Assembly (NCBI GenBank): GCA_023014335.1 | Contig: JAECYW010000029.1 | Location: forward strand, 186,001-250,000 | Direction of reading: 5' to 3' | DNA from: Galerina marginata | Taxonomy: Eukaryota; Basidiomycota; Agaricomycetes; Agaricales; Galerinaceae | DNA: 64,000 nucleotides | Part shown: positions 33,838 through 45,767 of the stretch, piece after piece | Layout: the number at the start of each line of letters is the position of its first letter | How positions within the stretch are numbered: the stretch's first letter is position 1 | The notes under the pieces: model-generated | The model's input: only the letters and a program-made list of their open reading frames with translations | Told to the model about the DNA's origin: nothing | Databases searched by the model: none | Program-made: the position numbers and the translations under genes

Positions 33838-35690
33838 TTGTGTGGCAAGCTCATGCACAGCATCGACCATGTAGGCCGGGTTGAGGTAACTTGGTTTGCG
33901 ACGATTGACGTGAACGATGTGACAATACAGTGGAGATTGACAGGAAGATAGTGGGCTGTTTAGTGGGTACTTGGGGGAAGACAAACTCGCAAAGGAGTTG
34001 GCGATCTTCCACCAAGCGGGCATATTCCTCCTCCAGCTTCACTAGGAGTTTGAGGGAACTGTCGTCAATGCCAACCCACAAGACACCGGGGAGGAAGCCG
34101 CCGGCTGGGTCTGCAACATCTAGACGGTAATTATGTTCGAACTCCCTGTCGTTGAGGTGGAACGTCTTAATAGTTTGTTTCTCAATGAAGGCACTGTCTA
34201 CTCCGTCTTCACCATATACAAACTGGATGAGATCGCCGAGGGAATTTCGGACCATGCCGTCGTAGTAAACCATGACGTCCTCCGGAGCTTTCACTAGTCG
34301 ACGTTGGATATAAACCAGTTTCAGCGGTCTTGACAGCAGTATCAATGAGACCTTCACAACCTGCCATAGCATGGAAGAAGAATTCCTTGGGAGTCAGGCC
34401 GCTAAGATATGAATTCTCGACAAATCCAAGCGACTCTGGACTGAGGTCGTCTTTAGTGAAGTGCGGTAGGATGCGATGACGGAAGCCGAATGGGTTACGA
34501 CGACCTTCGGCAGACTGCTGTCCAACACAGACAGACATTTGCGAAATGTTGATGAATGAACCCTTTGAACCGTCAACCACCATCTGCTTTACATTGCTGT
34601 CCTCCTTGAAGTGCTTTTGAGCATATTGACCACACATGTCACGAGCCAAGTTGAGCTGCCGTTCCACCAAATTCTCAAAAGATTCGCGGATCGTCATACC
34701 AGACACAGCTTTCATACAGTCATGAATAGCATCGTTAATCATCTGAGCCACGTTCGCCTTCCACGCGGCAATGTGTTGGGTGATGTATGACGTAGTTGCA
34801 GAGTCGGCAATAGTATCGCCAATGCTGAAGTCGTTATGGAAGAGCCAGAAATTATCGACCATCTGGATGCCAGTAAACAATTGGCAAGTGACGTCGGGTC
34901 CCTTCTCACAGAACATGACAGGCACTAAACCACCCTGCGACGCTCCAACGGTCTTCTTCTCGACGATCCCAAATATCAGCTCGCCGTTCTCGATCAAAAC
35001 ACCGTCGTCAAAAATGGGAGTAAACGATTTTGGGTCTGGCGCACGGTGGATGTTGATACTTACCACGGGGAATGGTCAAGCTGAGGATTTGCTTTCCTGC
35101 CCACAGAGTCTTCGGCTTGAGGACGGCAGAAATCAGAATGGCGCCGTGCCATTCTGGGACCCACAAGAGGATGTTTGCACGTGATTACAGTCCAAGAAGG
35201 TATACTGTCCAAAATCTTCTTTACTTTCATGATGAAACCTTTATAGCACACAATATCGATCAGTGCCCACTTGAGAAGTTATAGTAAGCAACACACCTGG
35301 ATGGAAAATAGGCCTCGCCAACTCGATATTACCAAAAATGACCAGGACATTCCGGACATCCCTTCGCCGCAGGTTTGACACTTGAAATTCCGGTCGATAG
35401 GGCCCAAACTGGGCCCATCAGTCCACCTGAGTAGCTTCGTCCATGACCTCTGGATGTTTGATTTTGGCAACGGAGATGGCTTTCTATGAGTCAGAAAAGG
35501 CTGTTTGTAAGCATTTCTAGGGCCGTGATGAAATTCATAAAAGAAAACGCACGATCTCCTCCGGTGAAAGAATACCAAACTGAACCTCTGGAAAGGGCTT
35601 AGATCAATGACTAGAACGAAGAACAAATAGAATAGTACCTCTCTCAGGATAAGTTAAGCTCATGACTATGGTCTTCGGTGAAGCAGCGTC
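33838..35690 (-). pseudogene. RPB1: RNA polymerase II largest subunit pseudogene, copy C
   Basis: This copy runs further C-terminal than A and B. After AVKTAETG the minus strand continues as [54 protein letters not shown] and YARLVEDRQLLCEFVFP, reaching YMVDAVHELATQLV, where it is cut at 33838 by the string LQNNVDSLARR also present in the arms. The N-terminal exons (35205-35675) keep FKCQTCGEG, so the zinc cysteines lost in A/B are present. The middle is gone: GFIMKVKKILDSI at about 35205 is joined directly to the LLWVPEW exon, removing roughly 2 kb relative to A. This is a separate deletion event. Confidence 0.92.
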
Positions 35691-37181
35691 TCAGCGACCA
35701 GCGGCGTCGTGATGGTGGGGGTATCGCAGACTTTAGCTGGCCATCCTGCTGCTTCAATATCGATTCGCTGGCGCGGGGTCAGACCTTGATTTCCGCTAAA
35801 AGTTCGAAAGATCTTGTTCTCCTCAATTCACCGTCATTGCCCGACATTCCAATTTTAGTTATTGTCGCGGTGTTGTCATCGACCTTCGCCTAATCTCCCT
35901 CGTCGCTGCTGCTACTGGTCGCATTGACTTCTCGAATGCCCTTGTGAGGAAGTCAATGACGCGGAGCATTTCCCCCCTGAAGGGACCTATGACTTCCCAG
36001 TCGCGATCGACGTAGTAGTACTTGCTGCAAAGCCCTGCGATTTCAGTCCACCAATGCCACCAGCGCCTTTGGGCTCCGGAATAGCTAAGTTGGTTCACCA
36101 GGCTCGACCGGGGCAGACTTCTCGGCGTCCGAATTGACTTCCTCCACTAAGAATTTTGAGAAGCCGAAGCGGGGCTTCACAAGTCGCTCGAGCGTCATTC
36201 AAATTGTAAGAAAACTTGATTCTAAGAAGTCGGAATACAGCAGCGTGCCAGCGATAGCGATTTGGCCCAGTCCGATGCAAAACCCAGTGGCGATACCGCG
36301 TGCACAACCTGGATGACAGAGGAATGAGCAGCGGGTGATCGCGCTACTCCTCTGCTAATTCTACGACTCCGATCTGGTCTTGAGGCAGTGAGGCGAGGTC
36401 GAGGGTTGAGCTTGACATGCTTGACATGCAAATCGTGATGTTTAACTCTGTTTGGCTTTCCAAACTCCCGGTTACCCGTCGGAGCTCTTCTTCTAGATCT
36501 GCGCGTCTTGACCACTCCTTTCGCCAGATGGTGCAAGCAAGTGGTTCTGCGTCGTTGTCTATTGGCTCTGAAGGGCCTGCTCCTTTCACCTTGGTGCGAG
36601 CTAGCAAAAAACCCCTCAGACTTCCCGTTACACATCCCATAGGCGAACCCAAATTATTGTCCTTACGCCGTAGGCCGATGACGCGGTAAGTGGACTGTGT
36701 GCCTCTCAGCGTGCGCTTATTCATCTTCAAACAGGGCCTTACGACCACTTTGAACAAATTGCGCAGCGAGATTTGTCTGCAAAGCCCAAATTGTTAGTGC
36801 TCTCTATTCATTTTTTTTCAAAACTCAACTAAGCTTCGAATGTCTCTGAATCAAGTGGTTATATGCGGCGCCTTCGTCGTTGAACTGCCATTGCGAGCAG
36901 TGCAGACTTCATTCTGGAGTTTCCAGAACGACGCTTAGTCCACCAACGCTGAGACGCTGCCGTAGATCTACCTATGGAGCCGGTTGAATCGCTAGCACGG
37001 AAACGTCGCTGTGGTCCTTCCCCCCATCTGGATTGACTACACTTTATGGACTCTCGATTTCTGCAATGCTCATTGCCGTTCGAACCTCTTCACTCTGGCT
37101 AGCAACGGAACTTGGACTGCACTCGTATTGCCATTAGCTCAAGCGCCCGGTTTCATGTTGTTCATTTCGAACTCCCAACAT
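35691..37181. repeat. Direct copy of left-arm mosaic 6695-8190
   Basis: Collinear with the left arm at an offset of 28980 (28981 after an extra t near 36810), including the PG-x-P, hydrophobic and 7364-7777 cassettes. Translations are identical over most of it, so it is nearly as recent as the palindrome. It ends abruptly at 37181. Confidence 0.9.
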
Positions 37182-37426
37182 ATGCAGTTGGACAGGACCA
37201 AGAGCTACAGCAAACAAGACTCTGCAAAGGTCAACAGCCTCTGCCAAATGGTCTTTCTTTTTTTTGCGCTATTGTCTTTCTTCCTGCGTTATTTACCAAA
37301 GCTCAGGTTGCCCAAAACCATCCAATCGTTGACAAGTACGAAGAGCACTGGCCAGTTCGGGCCATTCTGAAGCTCCATTTGAAGGCGGCTTCTGAGAATT
37401 TTCGACGTGAAGAGAAGCACCAAGGG
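37182..37426 (+). pseudogene. GEPGRP-family C-terminal fragment
   Basis: It begins within atgcagttggacaggacc, equivalent to the MQLDRTKSYSKQD exon of the GEPGRP genes. It keeps the following intron and VDKYEEHWPVRAILKLHLK, and departs after the EKHQG codons. The acidic domain and the GEPGRP motif are missing. It is joined in head position to the 8.19-kb mosaic sequence, in a relation not found in the arms. Confidence 0.8.
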
Positions 37427-37496
37427 ATGACCCGGATGACCAAGAGACTGTTCATCGGAACGCATTGCACGCACCAGCTGCTGCACAAGGTATTCC

Positions 37497-38340
37497 AGCT
37501 CTGATGGATATAATCCAGCTCACTGACCACATTTTCTCGCCGGTCTAGCTCGACCTCCCTCCCAGCCGCCTGTATTAAATCATGTAAGGCAGAATGGATA
37601 AGAAGGTGGGTACACGGCACCTCTTTTTATTTAAACTAACTGTATGCTGACGCCGCTCTCCACAGCTGTCCTACCTCGACATATGCCCCAGTCGACTGGA
37701 ATCGTCGCGGAACGACCTGAGGGCACGTGAGATCGGCGACCCGCGGAAATCATACTCATTTCGAGCACTGCGGCGCCTTCGATCACTGTCATTCTAAGTG
37801 TTCTGCCGCCGGGTTGTTCCTTCAATTCTATTATTTTCCAACGCTCTCTTCCACCATTGGATGGCCCCAACAGATCTACGAACAATGGCCGCACAAATTT
37901 TCTCTTGGGTTTCTGCTCCTGCTCCCAATTCGATCAAATGCAATACTGTAGCGGTGCGACAACCGACACTCGCAATTCCTCCCCACTCTAGAATGGTCGG
38001 TCATCTCTCTTCCGTCTTTTTATATTAGTTTGCTGACTTTCCCCAGCCTATTCAACAGGTCATCACCGTGCAAGTACCCCGGCCAACTGTTCATCGAGAT
38101 TCTTTGCATGCAACGGCTGCTGCTTCAGGTATAAATATTTCAGCCCTGATGGATATAATCCGCCTCACTGACCACATTTTCCCGTCGATCTAGCTCACGC
38201 TCCCTCCCAGTCACCTATATTAAATCATGGAAGGCAGAATGGATAAGCAAGTGGGTACACTGAACTTCTTTTTATTTAAACTAAATGTATGCCGATATCC
38301 CTCTCCGTAGCTGTCCTCCAGCCACATGTGCCCCAGCCGC
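37497..38340. repeat. Pair of ~200-bp imperfect direct repeats
   Basis: 37500-37705 and 38142-38340 share ctgatggatataatcc, tcactgaccacatttt, attaaatcatg.aaggcagaatggataag, ctttttatttaaact and cagctgtcct in the same order with scattered substitutions. The first starts directly after the GEPGRP fragment. Both could be intron/exon pieces of a duplicated unrecognised gene. Confidence 0.65.
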
Positions 38341-39570
38341 TCGCTAATCTTTTCAGCATCGCTCGCCATTCCCACATGGAACCAAATAACACAATCTAGG
38401 ATGAATGGACATTGCCTGTTGCCAATGTGGTGCGCTTTATCGGAAGGATGAGATTCTTTCGTGGCCTCAAAACAGGGAAATGCAAGGGTTTGCAACCTGC
38501 ACGGGTCACGAGTAAGGGTATTATTGGCAGGTACGAGTACAGGTAGCGATTTTCATACCTGTAACCTTCAAAACAAACCCGAGAAGTCAATTTTTGGTGG
38601 AGAAATGAGTGAGTTATACCTAATTTTGTGAAAATCATCGAAATTGAGCATATCTCATCCAGGCGTTTTCGACGTTCTTGGAGCCATTTTGACAGGTAAT
38701 CCCGTGTGGGTCACGGTTACGGGTACTGGCAGGTGCGGGGGCGGGTGGGCGCCCATACACTTGCAGGTTACCTGTATATAGGAGGACCATTCCGTCGACC
38801 ACAGAAGAGGTCCTCCTGTCTTCCATAACTCTGGTGGACTCCATCATTGGTCAGGTACCCTCACATCATCGCAGGGATGCTTGCTGCATTATGCTCATGA
38901 GCTCAGTTGTACCTCTATGAGCCTCAGGCAGTGCTTGAAACTCGAATTCAAGGAAACAGTGGCCTTCATCTTTGTCTCGGCCTACATGATCGCAAAGGGC
39001 CTGGGTCGGCAACATCATCTCCAGCTCTCAAGCTTCAAGCTTCACCACCATACCCTTCCATATAGGAACTTGGACGGGGTAGTCAAAATAACAAGTGCAA
39101 ACATGGCATTGGCCTCAAAGGCAAACATCACCAATGACGATGAGGATGGTGATGGCAACAAAGATTTCCTTAAACGTGAATTTAGAGGGGTGCAGGGACC
39201 TTGCTTTCAGCAAGGTGATTTTTGTATTCTCCATAGAATTACACATGTTTTCCCGAGAACTTACCGTGAGCTCCAAAAAAATTAAAATGGCATTTCCCGA
39301 AACACTGACCATTTTCGAGACCATTATCAGTCATTCCCCAGAGGTTTTCGTCTTTCCCGACACGATTTCTTGTTCCTGAATTCATTCTTTGCTATTCCTG
39401 AATAATTTTACTCTGAAATTTGAAATCCGAGAGCATCTCCATTCCCGAAAACACATTTCTGTGTACCTGCCAATGACGCGGCTAATCTCAGCTAGTCCCA
39501 CTGGCGCACATCGCCTCCCGCCATCCCGCCCGGTCAGTCGGGTCCTTAAAATCGTGCCTGCTTAAAAGGA
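38341..39570. other. Gene-poor stretch
   Basis: 38500-38570 and 38690-38780 are rich in gggta/tacctg strings (ggtacgagtacaggta, gggtcacggttacgggtactggcaggt), a simple degenerate repeat that yields only low-complexity translations. 38880-39290 has an open frame (134 codons), but its composition is not convincing. I support no gene here. Confidence 0.4.
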
Positions 39571-39572
39571 AA

Positions 39573-39600
39573 CTAGCAGGGTACCCGTGCGAAGCACGGT
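39573..39600 (-). mobile_element. Probable Helitron 3' terminus
   Basis: On the minus strand: stem CCGTGC, loop TTC, stem GCACGG (39585-39599), then 8 nt, then CTAG (39576-39573) followed by T. A GC-rich hairpin about 8-12 nt before CTRR, with a T after it, is the diagnostic 3' end of Helitrons. The element would extend toward higher coordinates; I cannot identify its 5' TC end or any RepHel gene, so it may be non-autonomous or truncated. Confidence 0.6.
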
Positions 39601-40599
39601 GGGAGTTGATTTCATCGAACAAATATTGTAATAGATAGTGTCTAGTGTCATCTATGGACCATAAATCCCCTTGTCGGTGTCCTCTTGACCCCGGCCTTGA
39701 CTGCTGTAGGCAGCTCATCTAACTTGTCATCGTTGTGCACACAGTTTCCTGGGTAAAAGAAAACTGCAGACGTTGACCAACGGTTCGCGAGACAGAAGAC
39801 CTTGAGAAGCGCTATTCCAATTTGTAGTGGCCTGACCCAGAAGGCGTAACACAGTGATTGGGTGTCAAGCCCTAGATTTTTAATCTCGGTGGTTGAATAC
39901 TGATCTGTCGAATAACGCGATGGCAAATTTTTAACATCCCGCCACTTAAGAATCAGTATGCGGAGTGATTGTCATAGGTGATCCAAGTTTAAAGGAATGA
40001 CTATGGAGCCCAGATGGAGCCTCTACAGCTTCCAAGTCATGCCGTTGATGTTGACCTGCCTCCGAATGGTCAAAGTAGTTGTCGAATGCTGTCTGTTGTT
40101 CTCCTGGGCAGAATGCAACAGATTGGTGATCATAAAGTGCCGGTAAACATCCCACCCAGGCCTTAGCAATGAAGGCCGAGTGTTGAGATCAGCGAAGCAG
40201 TGCACAGCCAGAGCAAGATCGAGGAAAGGTGAATTTTTGAGCAATAACGGAGAATTACGTCGACTTTGCAGGTAACATGGTATAGAAGGTGTATCAAGCA
40301 TACTCTATCAGTCTGACGCTGGCAAAAGCTGAGGCCGCGAAGCTTGGGAAACATGGCGAGCAGTGCGGTACGCATTTGGCTTTGAAATTGTAGGGCTACA
40401 CTGCCACTGATGGCATTTGTATCTAATCTACAGCCAGATGTCACTACGACTCTACAACGACCGACTCTGAAGCAAGCTAAGTAATAAATGATTTCTATCG
40501 TTATGTAGTAAATTGATAACGCATGACTTCAGCCCAATTTCAAACTTATGTGCCAGACAATTTCAAGACTTGTCCTGGTCAAAGTCGAAACCTATGTTG

Positions 40600-41500
40600 C
40601 TTTGTATATGTAGATAGATAGAGATGGCTCATCATCATGGTATACATATGGGTGGATCTTGTCTAATAAAAAAGACTTAGAACCGCCTGGACATTGTAGC
40701 AGCTGGTAAGATCACTGCTTTCAAAAGTGCCCCTCAACGAACCCTCTTCTGTAGGAGAACCACATTCTGGTTTGAAGAGTTTTGAGTTCTTCGTCCAGTG
40801 CAGTCAGATCAGCCCGGAGTTCAATAACGCTGACGCGCATGGTCCCCTAGGAGAAAGGTTGTCAGCTATAGACGAGGCCAAAGGCTGAACAACCTACTAG
40901 TCCGTATAAGTATACCTGGAGTAAGATGAAAGGCGGTTAGGTCGAGTACCCTAGTAACGTGTCAACAGGACCCACAAGCTGAAATATGTGGTAACTGATC
41001 TGGTCTGGACGAGGACATTCAGGATGAAAAGCCAAACAATCAAGACAGTTAGCTATTTCGAAGAGTTGAAGCATCTTCTGGGTAGTGTCGAGGAAAATCC
41101 GTAGCTGGCCTAAAAGCTTACGCTAGGTGATTTTAAATTCTTGCGCCTTTACGAATCAAAATTTAAGATGTACATGTAAGAGTTCCAACCTAGGCGCATA
41201 TTCAGACAAATGTAGGCCTCTGGAAATCTGTTCCAGTTCATGAATCTTGCGTCGACTGTTCTCCAACGATTTTTCGAAGTCATCAATCAAAACCTAGGGG
41301 GCATTATGGTTAGCAAAGCAGCGTATGAAAAGCTGATCGCAAATAGCTTACCGACAAATGTTCTGCTTCTTGAAAGTGTGGAAGGAAGTCGAAATTGGCC
41401 ATTAACTCGGAATCTTGTGAGGAAAGGCGAGCTCGTCTGCAGCTTATATGAAATAAAATCCGAGTCATATTGAAGATGTCCTTTGCTGTATTGGTGACGG
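40600..41500 (-). pseudogene. Unrecognised coiled-coil-like fragment
   Basis: The minus strand reads IDDFEKSLENSRRKIHELEQ (near 41250) and MRVSVIELRADLTALDEEL (near 40830), which look helical. The plus strand at 40640-40790 reads GWILSNKKD(L)ENRLDIVAAGKIT, and 40640-40870 is repeated inverted at 56770-57000. The frames do not join. Which strand is coding is uncertain. Confidence 0.3.
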
Positions 41501-41609
41501 CCTAAGACATGTGTGCCGCGCAAGGGGTGCTGGAAAATTATGAGTCACTATACAGTAACAGAGGGGTCGGGCAAAGATTGGTGAACTTTTCCGGGTCGAA
41601 TCACTGGTA

Positions 41610-41975
41610 TCCGCCTGACTTTGGTCGCCCAGGTTCGCCGGAAGGCTTAGGAATCTTCTTCATTGAAGCGACCAACACTTGCTGTTCCGAATCGGAAGTT
41701 TCAGATAGTTCGGTTAATTCGGATTCGCCGTCGTCGGTGTGGTGGTCGGTAGGATCGGAAACTGAAACGCCGTCGACTGAGGGAGTAAGTTCCCGGCTCG
41801 GTGGCGCTCCTTCACCCTCTTTCAGTCCTCTGGGTCCGAGGACGAAATGAGTCCTGGGTGTGATTACTGGAGGAGGCGGAATCGCATTAGGGGCGAAAGA
41901 GATTCGGTTGGTAATTAGTGGGCAGTGCCTAGAGATCATTGGATGTTCTGCCTTCCGCGAGATTTCATTGACCAT
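41610..41975 (-). pseudogene. GEPGRP-family gene, 3'-truncated third copy
   Basis: Equivalent to exon 1 of the arm genes (SRELTPSVDGVSVSDPTD, KKIPKPSGEPGRPKSGGY) but cut at 41610, just after GGY, so the two later exons are missing. The first codons differ through a deletion (RKAEHPMISRH). It is more diverged from the arms than the adjacent WD40 block is, with several small indels at 41930-42300. Confidence 0.8.
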
Positions 41976-42390
41976 TTATGTTCCTGCGAAACCGATGAAT
42001 CGTGGCCTTTGACAAGCGGGTTGGGCGATGCATGACTCGACTTCGCAACCCTGTAGTTTGGGTTTCCCAGCGGGATTGCCTGTTGGAGATGGATGCAAAT
42101 TTGTGAGTAAAGTCCCAAGGACGCCGGCCTCCGGGCCTTCAAAGCACGAAACAGACGGTTTGGTTGGCTCGCGGAGCCCGAAAACACGCGGCAGCTGCCC
42201 ACGCCTGTGGACAAAGTCTCAAACTAAGTCTACACTTGATTGCTAGCGTGGAGGCACTGCCGCGAATCCTGTTAAGGCTAATGGCCCTCATTACTCTCAG
42301 TGAATTGTTTTGTTAGTTTCGAATTTTCCTTTACCGTTATTCAACTTCCCTGTGGGCGGAGGTCGAGTAGCCGAAGGGGATTGACGGAAT

Positions 42391-42630
42391 CTAATGCCGG
42401 ATTTCCGTGGCTGGTGGTTGTCTAGCGTCAGCGTACATCCTATTCAACACACCCACCACTTTCTGTAACTCGGCCAACATCTTGTGGAGTCGCTGATACG
42501 TCCCCATCGAGACATGCGCTTTCCGATTGTCGAGGACGCTGTTTCGGGTATCGCTTGACGCGTTCAGCGCCCTCGTCAGGGGCGGCTTGCGTGTACGACT
42601 TAGGATTCCCATGGTGTCGCGCAGAGTCAT
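42391..42630 (-). CDS. Small hypothetical ORF, third copy
   Basis: Identical in translation to the right-arm copy (MTLRDTMGILSRTRKPP...MYADAR). It sits between the truncated GEPGRP copy and WD40 copy B, which reproduces the order 10998-11254 to 11553 at palindrome 1. Confidence 0.4.
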   Translation of the reverse strand: MTLRDTMGILSRTRKPPLTRALNASSDTRNSVLDNRKAHVSMGTYQRLHKMLAELQKVVGVLNRMYADARQPPATEIRH

Positions 42631-42637
42631 AATTAGA

Positions 42638-44815
42638 CCAACTACCCCCTCGTTAGGTCTTCAAGAGTGGCCCTCACGGTGTTCATTTCAGGGTTCACCG
42701 TCGCAGATAGCGGACCCAGTGCTGCGCTCGAGGTGACTCGACTTATAATAGCCTATAAAAAGCAGATTGGGTCAAGGCAAACTGCGCGGTGCTAATCGCT
42801 TTATCAATAACCCAACAGAACAGACGATTTTGTGATGGAAATGTTCTTGCAACGATACTGGAATCGCCTTTTTCTTCCTGCCCATGTTCGTTTCGACCTT
42901 TGTCACCGTTTGACTTATTTGACTGACATGACTTCACATCTCCTCGACAGAAATACCGCCTCGTTGCGAGAATGGAGAGCCACCACGGCCCAATCAATTG
43001 CTTCGCAGTTGTCGGAGACGCAGAACTGCTCGCTAGTGGCGGTATGCCCTCTGCTGGTTTATAGTGCCGAGCCATGACTTCATGCTGCTTAGGTGACGAC
43101 GAGACCGTTCGAATTTGGGACCTCACTTCCTTCGAGTTGAGAGAAACTCTGATTGATAAGGCAGGCCATTGGGGTCAAGTCACTTGTTTGCACTGGATAC
43201 GTTTAGATGGTAATGTATCCGGCAGTGGTCTGTTATCCGTCGGGACGGGCAGAGGGCGTGTTGTAATCTACAAGCGGCAAAAAAGAAGGGTGTGTCCTCT
43301 CATTAGCCGGCAATAGTCTTTCGGGCCAATTAATTACTCTCACTTTTTACTAGGACCGTTTTGTGGAAATATCGGATACCCAAGTTTTTAATTCCGGCGA
43401 CAGTGTTGAAACCTTAGCCTTCGATCCCGTTAATTTCCGTCTCGTCATGACCAGCCACCACGGAAAAATTAAGATGTCTCGACTTGTTGGAGAAGGTAAC
43501 GAATCTCTACATGGCTGGTTCTTCTTACTGATCTCTTCTATATTAAGATATGTCGCCTTTGTGGACTGTAGAGTTGAACGAGGCGATTCCCCGATCTGCT
43601 CGCTTCATCAACAGAGGCGAAGATATCCTCGTGTATGCTCTTGAAAGTGGTGAAATGTGAGCGTTCAAAACGGTTAGTCATAGCACACGTACTGACGAAA
43701 TGACAGCACTTGTCGTGATGCCCAGACAGCGGCTCTCAAGCATACCAAAACCCTCAAGTCTGCGATGTATGTATGTTTTCTTCTTTGTGCTCTCTCAATT
43801 TGACTGGCTGAGCAGTGGGAATATCGACATGGATGAATTTGAGAGAAACATCGTCGTCGACAACATGAAAACTGGTTACGACGTATATTCGATCCATCGC
43901 TCCACACCTCTCCATACTTTCGACGTTCCGAATAGCAGAAATTTCGTTAGAATGGTCGTGTTTGGGGAGAAGGGTACTGTGATTGTCGGCGGCAGTGACC
44001 ATGGCAAAGTGTATCTCTTCGATCTGAAAGCGTCTCAGCAACCCGTGCAAACCTTTATGCATGGAAAACCAACAACTCTCTTACAGGCGACTATAGTAAG
44101 ACACTTTTAGTATTTTTCCGAATCGGTCGATAGATTTTTTTTTCTGTAGACAGCAAGCACGGAGAATCGGCACCTCATTATGACAGGCAGCTCTGACGAC
44201 AAATCGTCCATCTGCGTATGGGAAAAGCCGGCAAGTCAATATCTATGTAGTGTTTATCCGTTCGATTGATCTGTAACGGATAGACGCAGCGTGCGCTACT
44301 GCAGAAGAGGCGTAAGACCGAGAGGCGAGGAGAAGTTGGCCTGGTGGTTGCTCTTCTGCTTTTGAACATTGTTTTGGTGGTTGTCTCTCCAGCGTGGTTT
44401 CAAGCATTGAAAAGTTTATGCAAGGTCTTACCAGATGTCATTCTTTTGGATGGAACTGACACACTTTCTCCAGGATTTGACCCAGATACCCACAAAGGCG
44501 CGATCTGTTGCGGAGAAGGTGGTAGTCGACCCATTCAAGACCTCACTAGGTGAAGAACCAACTCAAGGAGCCGCTAAAGGCTCTCTGGTGATTTCCCGCG
44601 AAGTTCTGATGCAACTTCCTCATGACGTTTTGATGCAGCTTGGGAAGCAGACTGCAAGCAGTATTCGTACTGCAAGACCACTGCCCCTGAATATTTTGCG
44701 GGACTCTGAGGATGATGCCATTGAATCTGTCGCCAAACTGGAGTAGCCCGAGTTTTATTTCCTACGCCACAATGCTGCTACATCAGCCTGTATGTAATGT
44801 TAGCTTTAATTCAAT
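42638..44815. repeat. Palindrome 2, left arm
   Basis: Reverse complement of 53960-56130 (mirror sum 98761, shifted by 7 near the outer end by a cttgaag duplication in the right arm). Every translation I compared is identical between arms, and both arms differ from copy A at the same sites (for example HKGLHG against HKGLHR on the complementary strand). The outer limit is the ccaactaccccc string; the inner limit is just after aatgttagct, with a 4-bp duplication (gtat) on this side. Confidence 0.95.
42951..44746 (+). CDS. WD40-repeat protein with C-terminal membrane segment, copy B
   Basis: Same exon structure as copy A (11553-13354), with all frames open: GDDETVRIWDL, SVETLAFDP, GGSDHGKVYLFD, SSICVWEKP, then LVVALLLLNIVLVVV (LLHLVLVVV in A) and a tail ending DDAIESVAKLE. 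Differences from A are few and keep the frame, which suggests constraint or recency. It is convergent with copy C across a 9-kb spacer. The first exon is unresolved. Confidence 0.75.
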
Positions 44816-45155
44816 CTACAACATAAGAGAGACTTTTCCCCACGCCGCATACCCGTCCGCGCGCGTTTTCGGGACCGCTGTGCCTGATTTTCTCGGGGGC
44901 TCTCGACAAGAACCGACAGGCAGCACGAGTTCTATCGAGCAACGCGGTTTGTTTTCGGGGAGAGGATTTTTTGAAGGCGGTGCGAGGGTTGAAAGGGAGT
45001 GGCTTTCAAATTATATTGAACGCTGAACATCGGGCTCAGTAACTTGCTCGGTAATGAGGGATCGATGTCAGAAGCTGGAGACGACGCTTGAGGTATTGCA
45101 GAAGTGGAAGGAGGTAGCGCGTCCGCTGCTTGGTGTGACTTCAGTAGGCAGCTAC
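44816..45155. other. Inner edge of palindrome 2, no recognised gene
   Basis: GC-rich sequence (44850-44960) with short open frames only. The right arm at the equivalent inner edge continues for a few dozen bases like copy A, so this side has lost or replaced that sequence. Confidence 0.4.
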
Positions 45156-45767
45156 CTATGGGTTGTTTGATGCAGCAGGATCTACAGCAACGGTTCTGGC
45201 ATGCGCTATGACCAGCTCGTCCACAAGATATAAATTAAGCTGTCTGGGAATCAAAAGTCGCCTCCCTTGTCGTGTTGTTTGAGCAAATCTAAACATGACG
45301 ACGTAAACAAAAAAACGAAAAAAATGAAGAAAAACGATCTTACCGTCGAGCGGCAAAATGAGCGTGTCCTCTCTATTGACCATATCCATTGTCCAAAGCT
45401 GGGGCGGCCATGAGCTTCCTCCTGCTTCATGGCCATGCGAAACCAGTCCGCCTGAGCTACCAGCACCATCAGGCTCCGGATGTGCTAGGTCAAGGCTAGG
45501 TCCACCAGGCTTGATCGGAAGCGTTCTCTTCAGCAGCATGACGTTCGGGGGTCGGGGTCGCCTATGTCGGTGGCTTCCGCAACTACAGTACGCGATGTGT
45601 GGGGGGTTCAAAATGAACTCGGAGGACGACGTAGAAGGCGCCTTGGTAGCGCGAGGAAACCGTTTTCTTGGGCTAATGCGAGTGCAGTCGAACAACCCGT
45701 TGCTGGCCAAAGTAAGGAGCTTCGAACGGCAATGGGCATTGCAGAAATCCAGGAAGGACCACAGCAA
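45156..45767 (-). CDS. PG-x-P / AGG gene, most continuous copy
   Basis: The minus strand gives the longest form of the cassette: LLKRTLPIKPGGPSLDLAHPEPDG, AGSSGGLVSHGHEAGG, WTMDMVNREDTLILPLDGK, then a GTAAGA donor (45343) and T-rich intron, then probably LNLYLVDELVIAHARTVAVD and a stop at 45156. It is glycine/proline-rich at first and hydrophobic at the end. Family and function are unknown to me. The upstream region (45560-46210) is repeated inverted at 62566-63211. Confidence 0.4.
   Translation of the reverse strand: MLWSFLDFCNAHCRSKLLTLASNGLFDCTRISPRKRFPRATKAPSTSSSEFILNPPHIAYCSCGSHRHRRPRPPNVMLLKRTLPIKPGGPSLDLAHPEPDGAGSSGGLVSHGHEAGGSSWPPQLWTMDMVNREDTLILPLDGKIVFLHFFRFFVYVVMFRFAQTTRQGRRLLIPRQLNLYLVDELVIAHARTVAVDPAASNNP

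Noticed and set aside
38881..39285. 134-codon plus-strand frame in the low-copy region
   Set aside because: Composition is irregular, there is no family resemblance and no supporting intron structure; probably chance.
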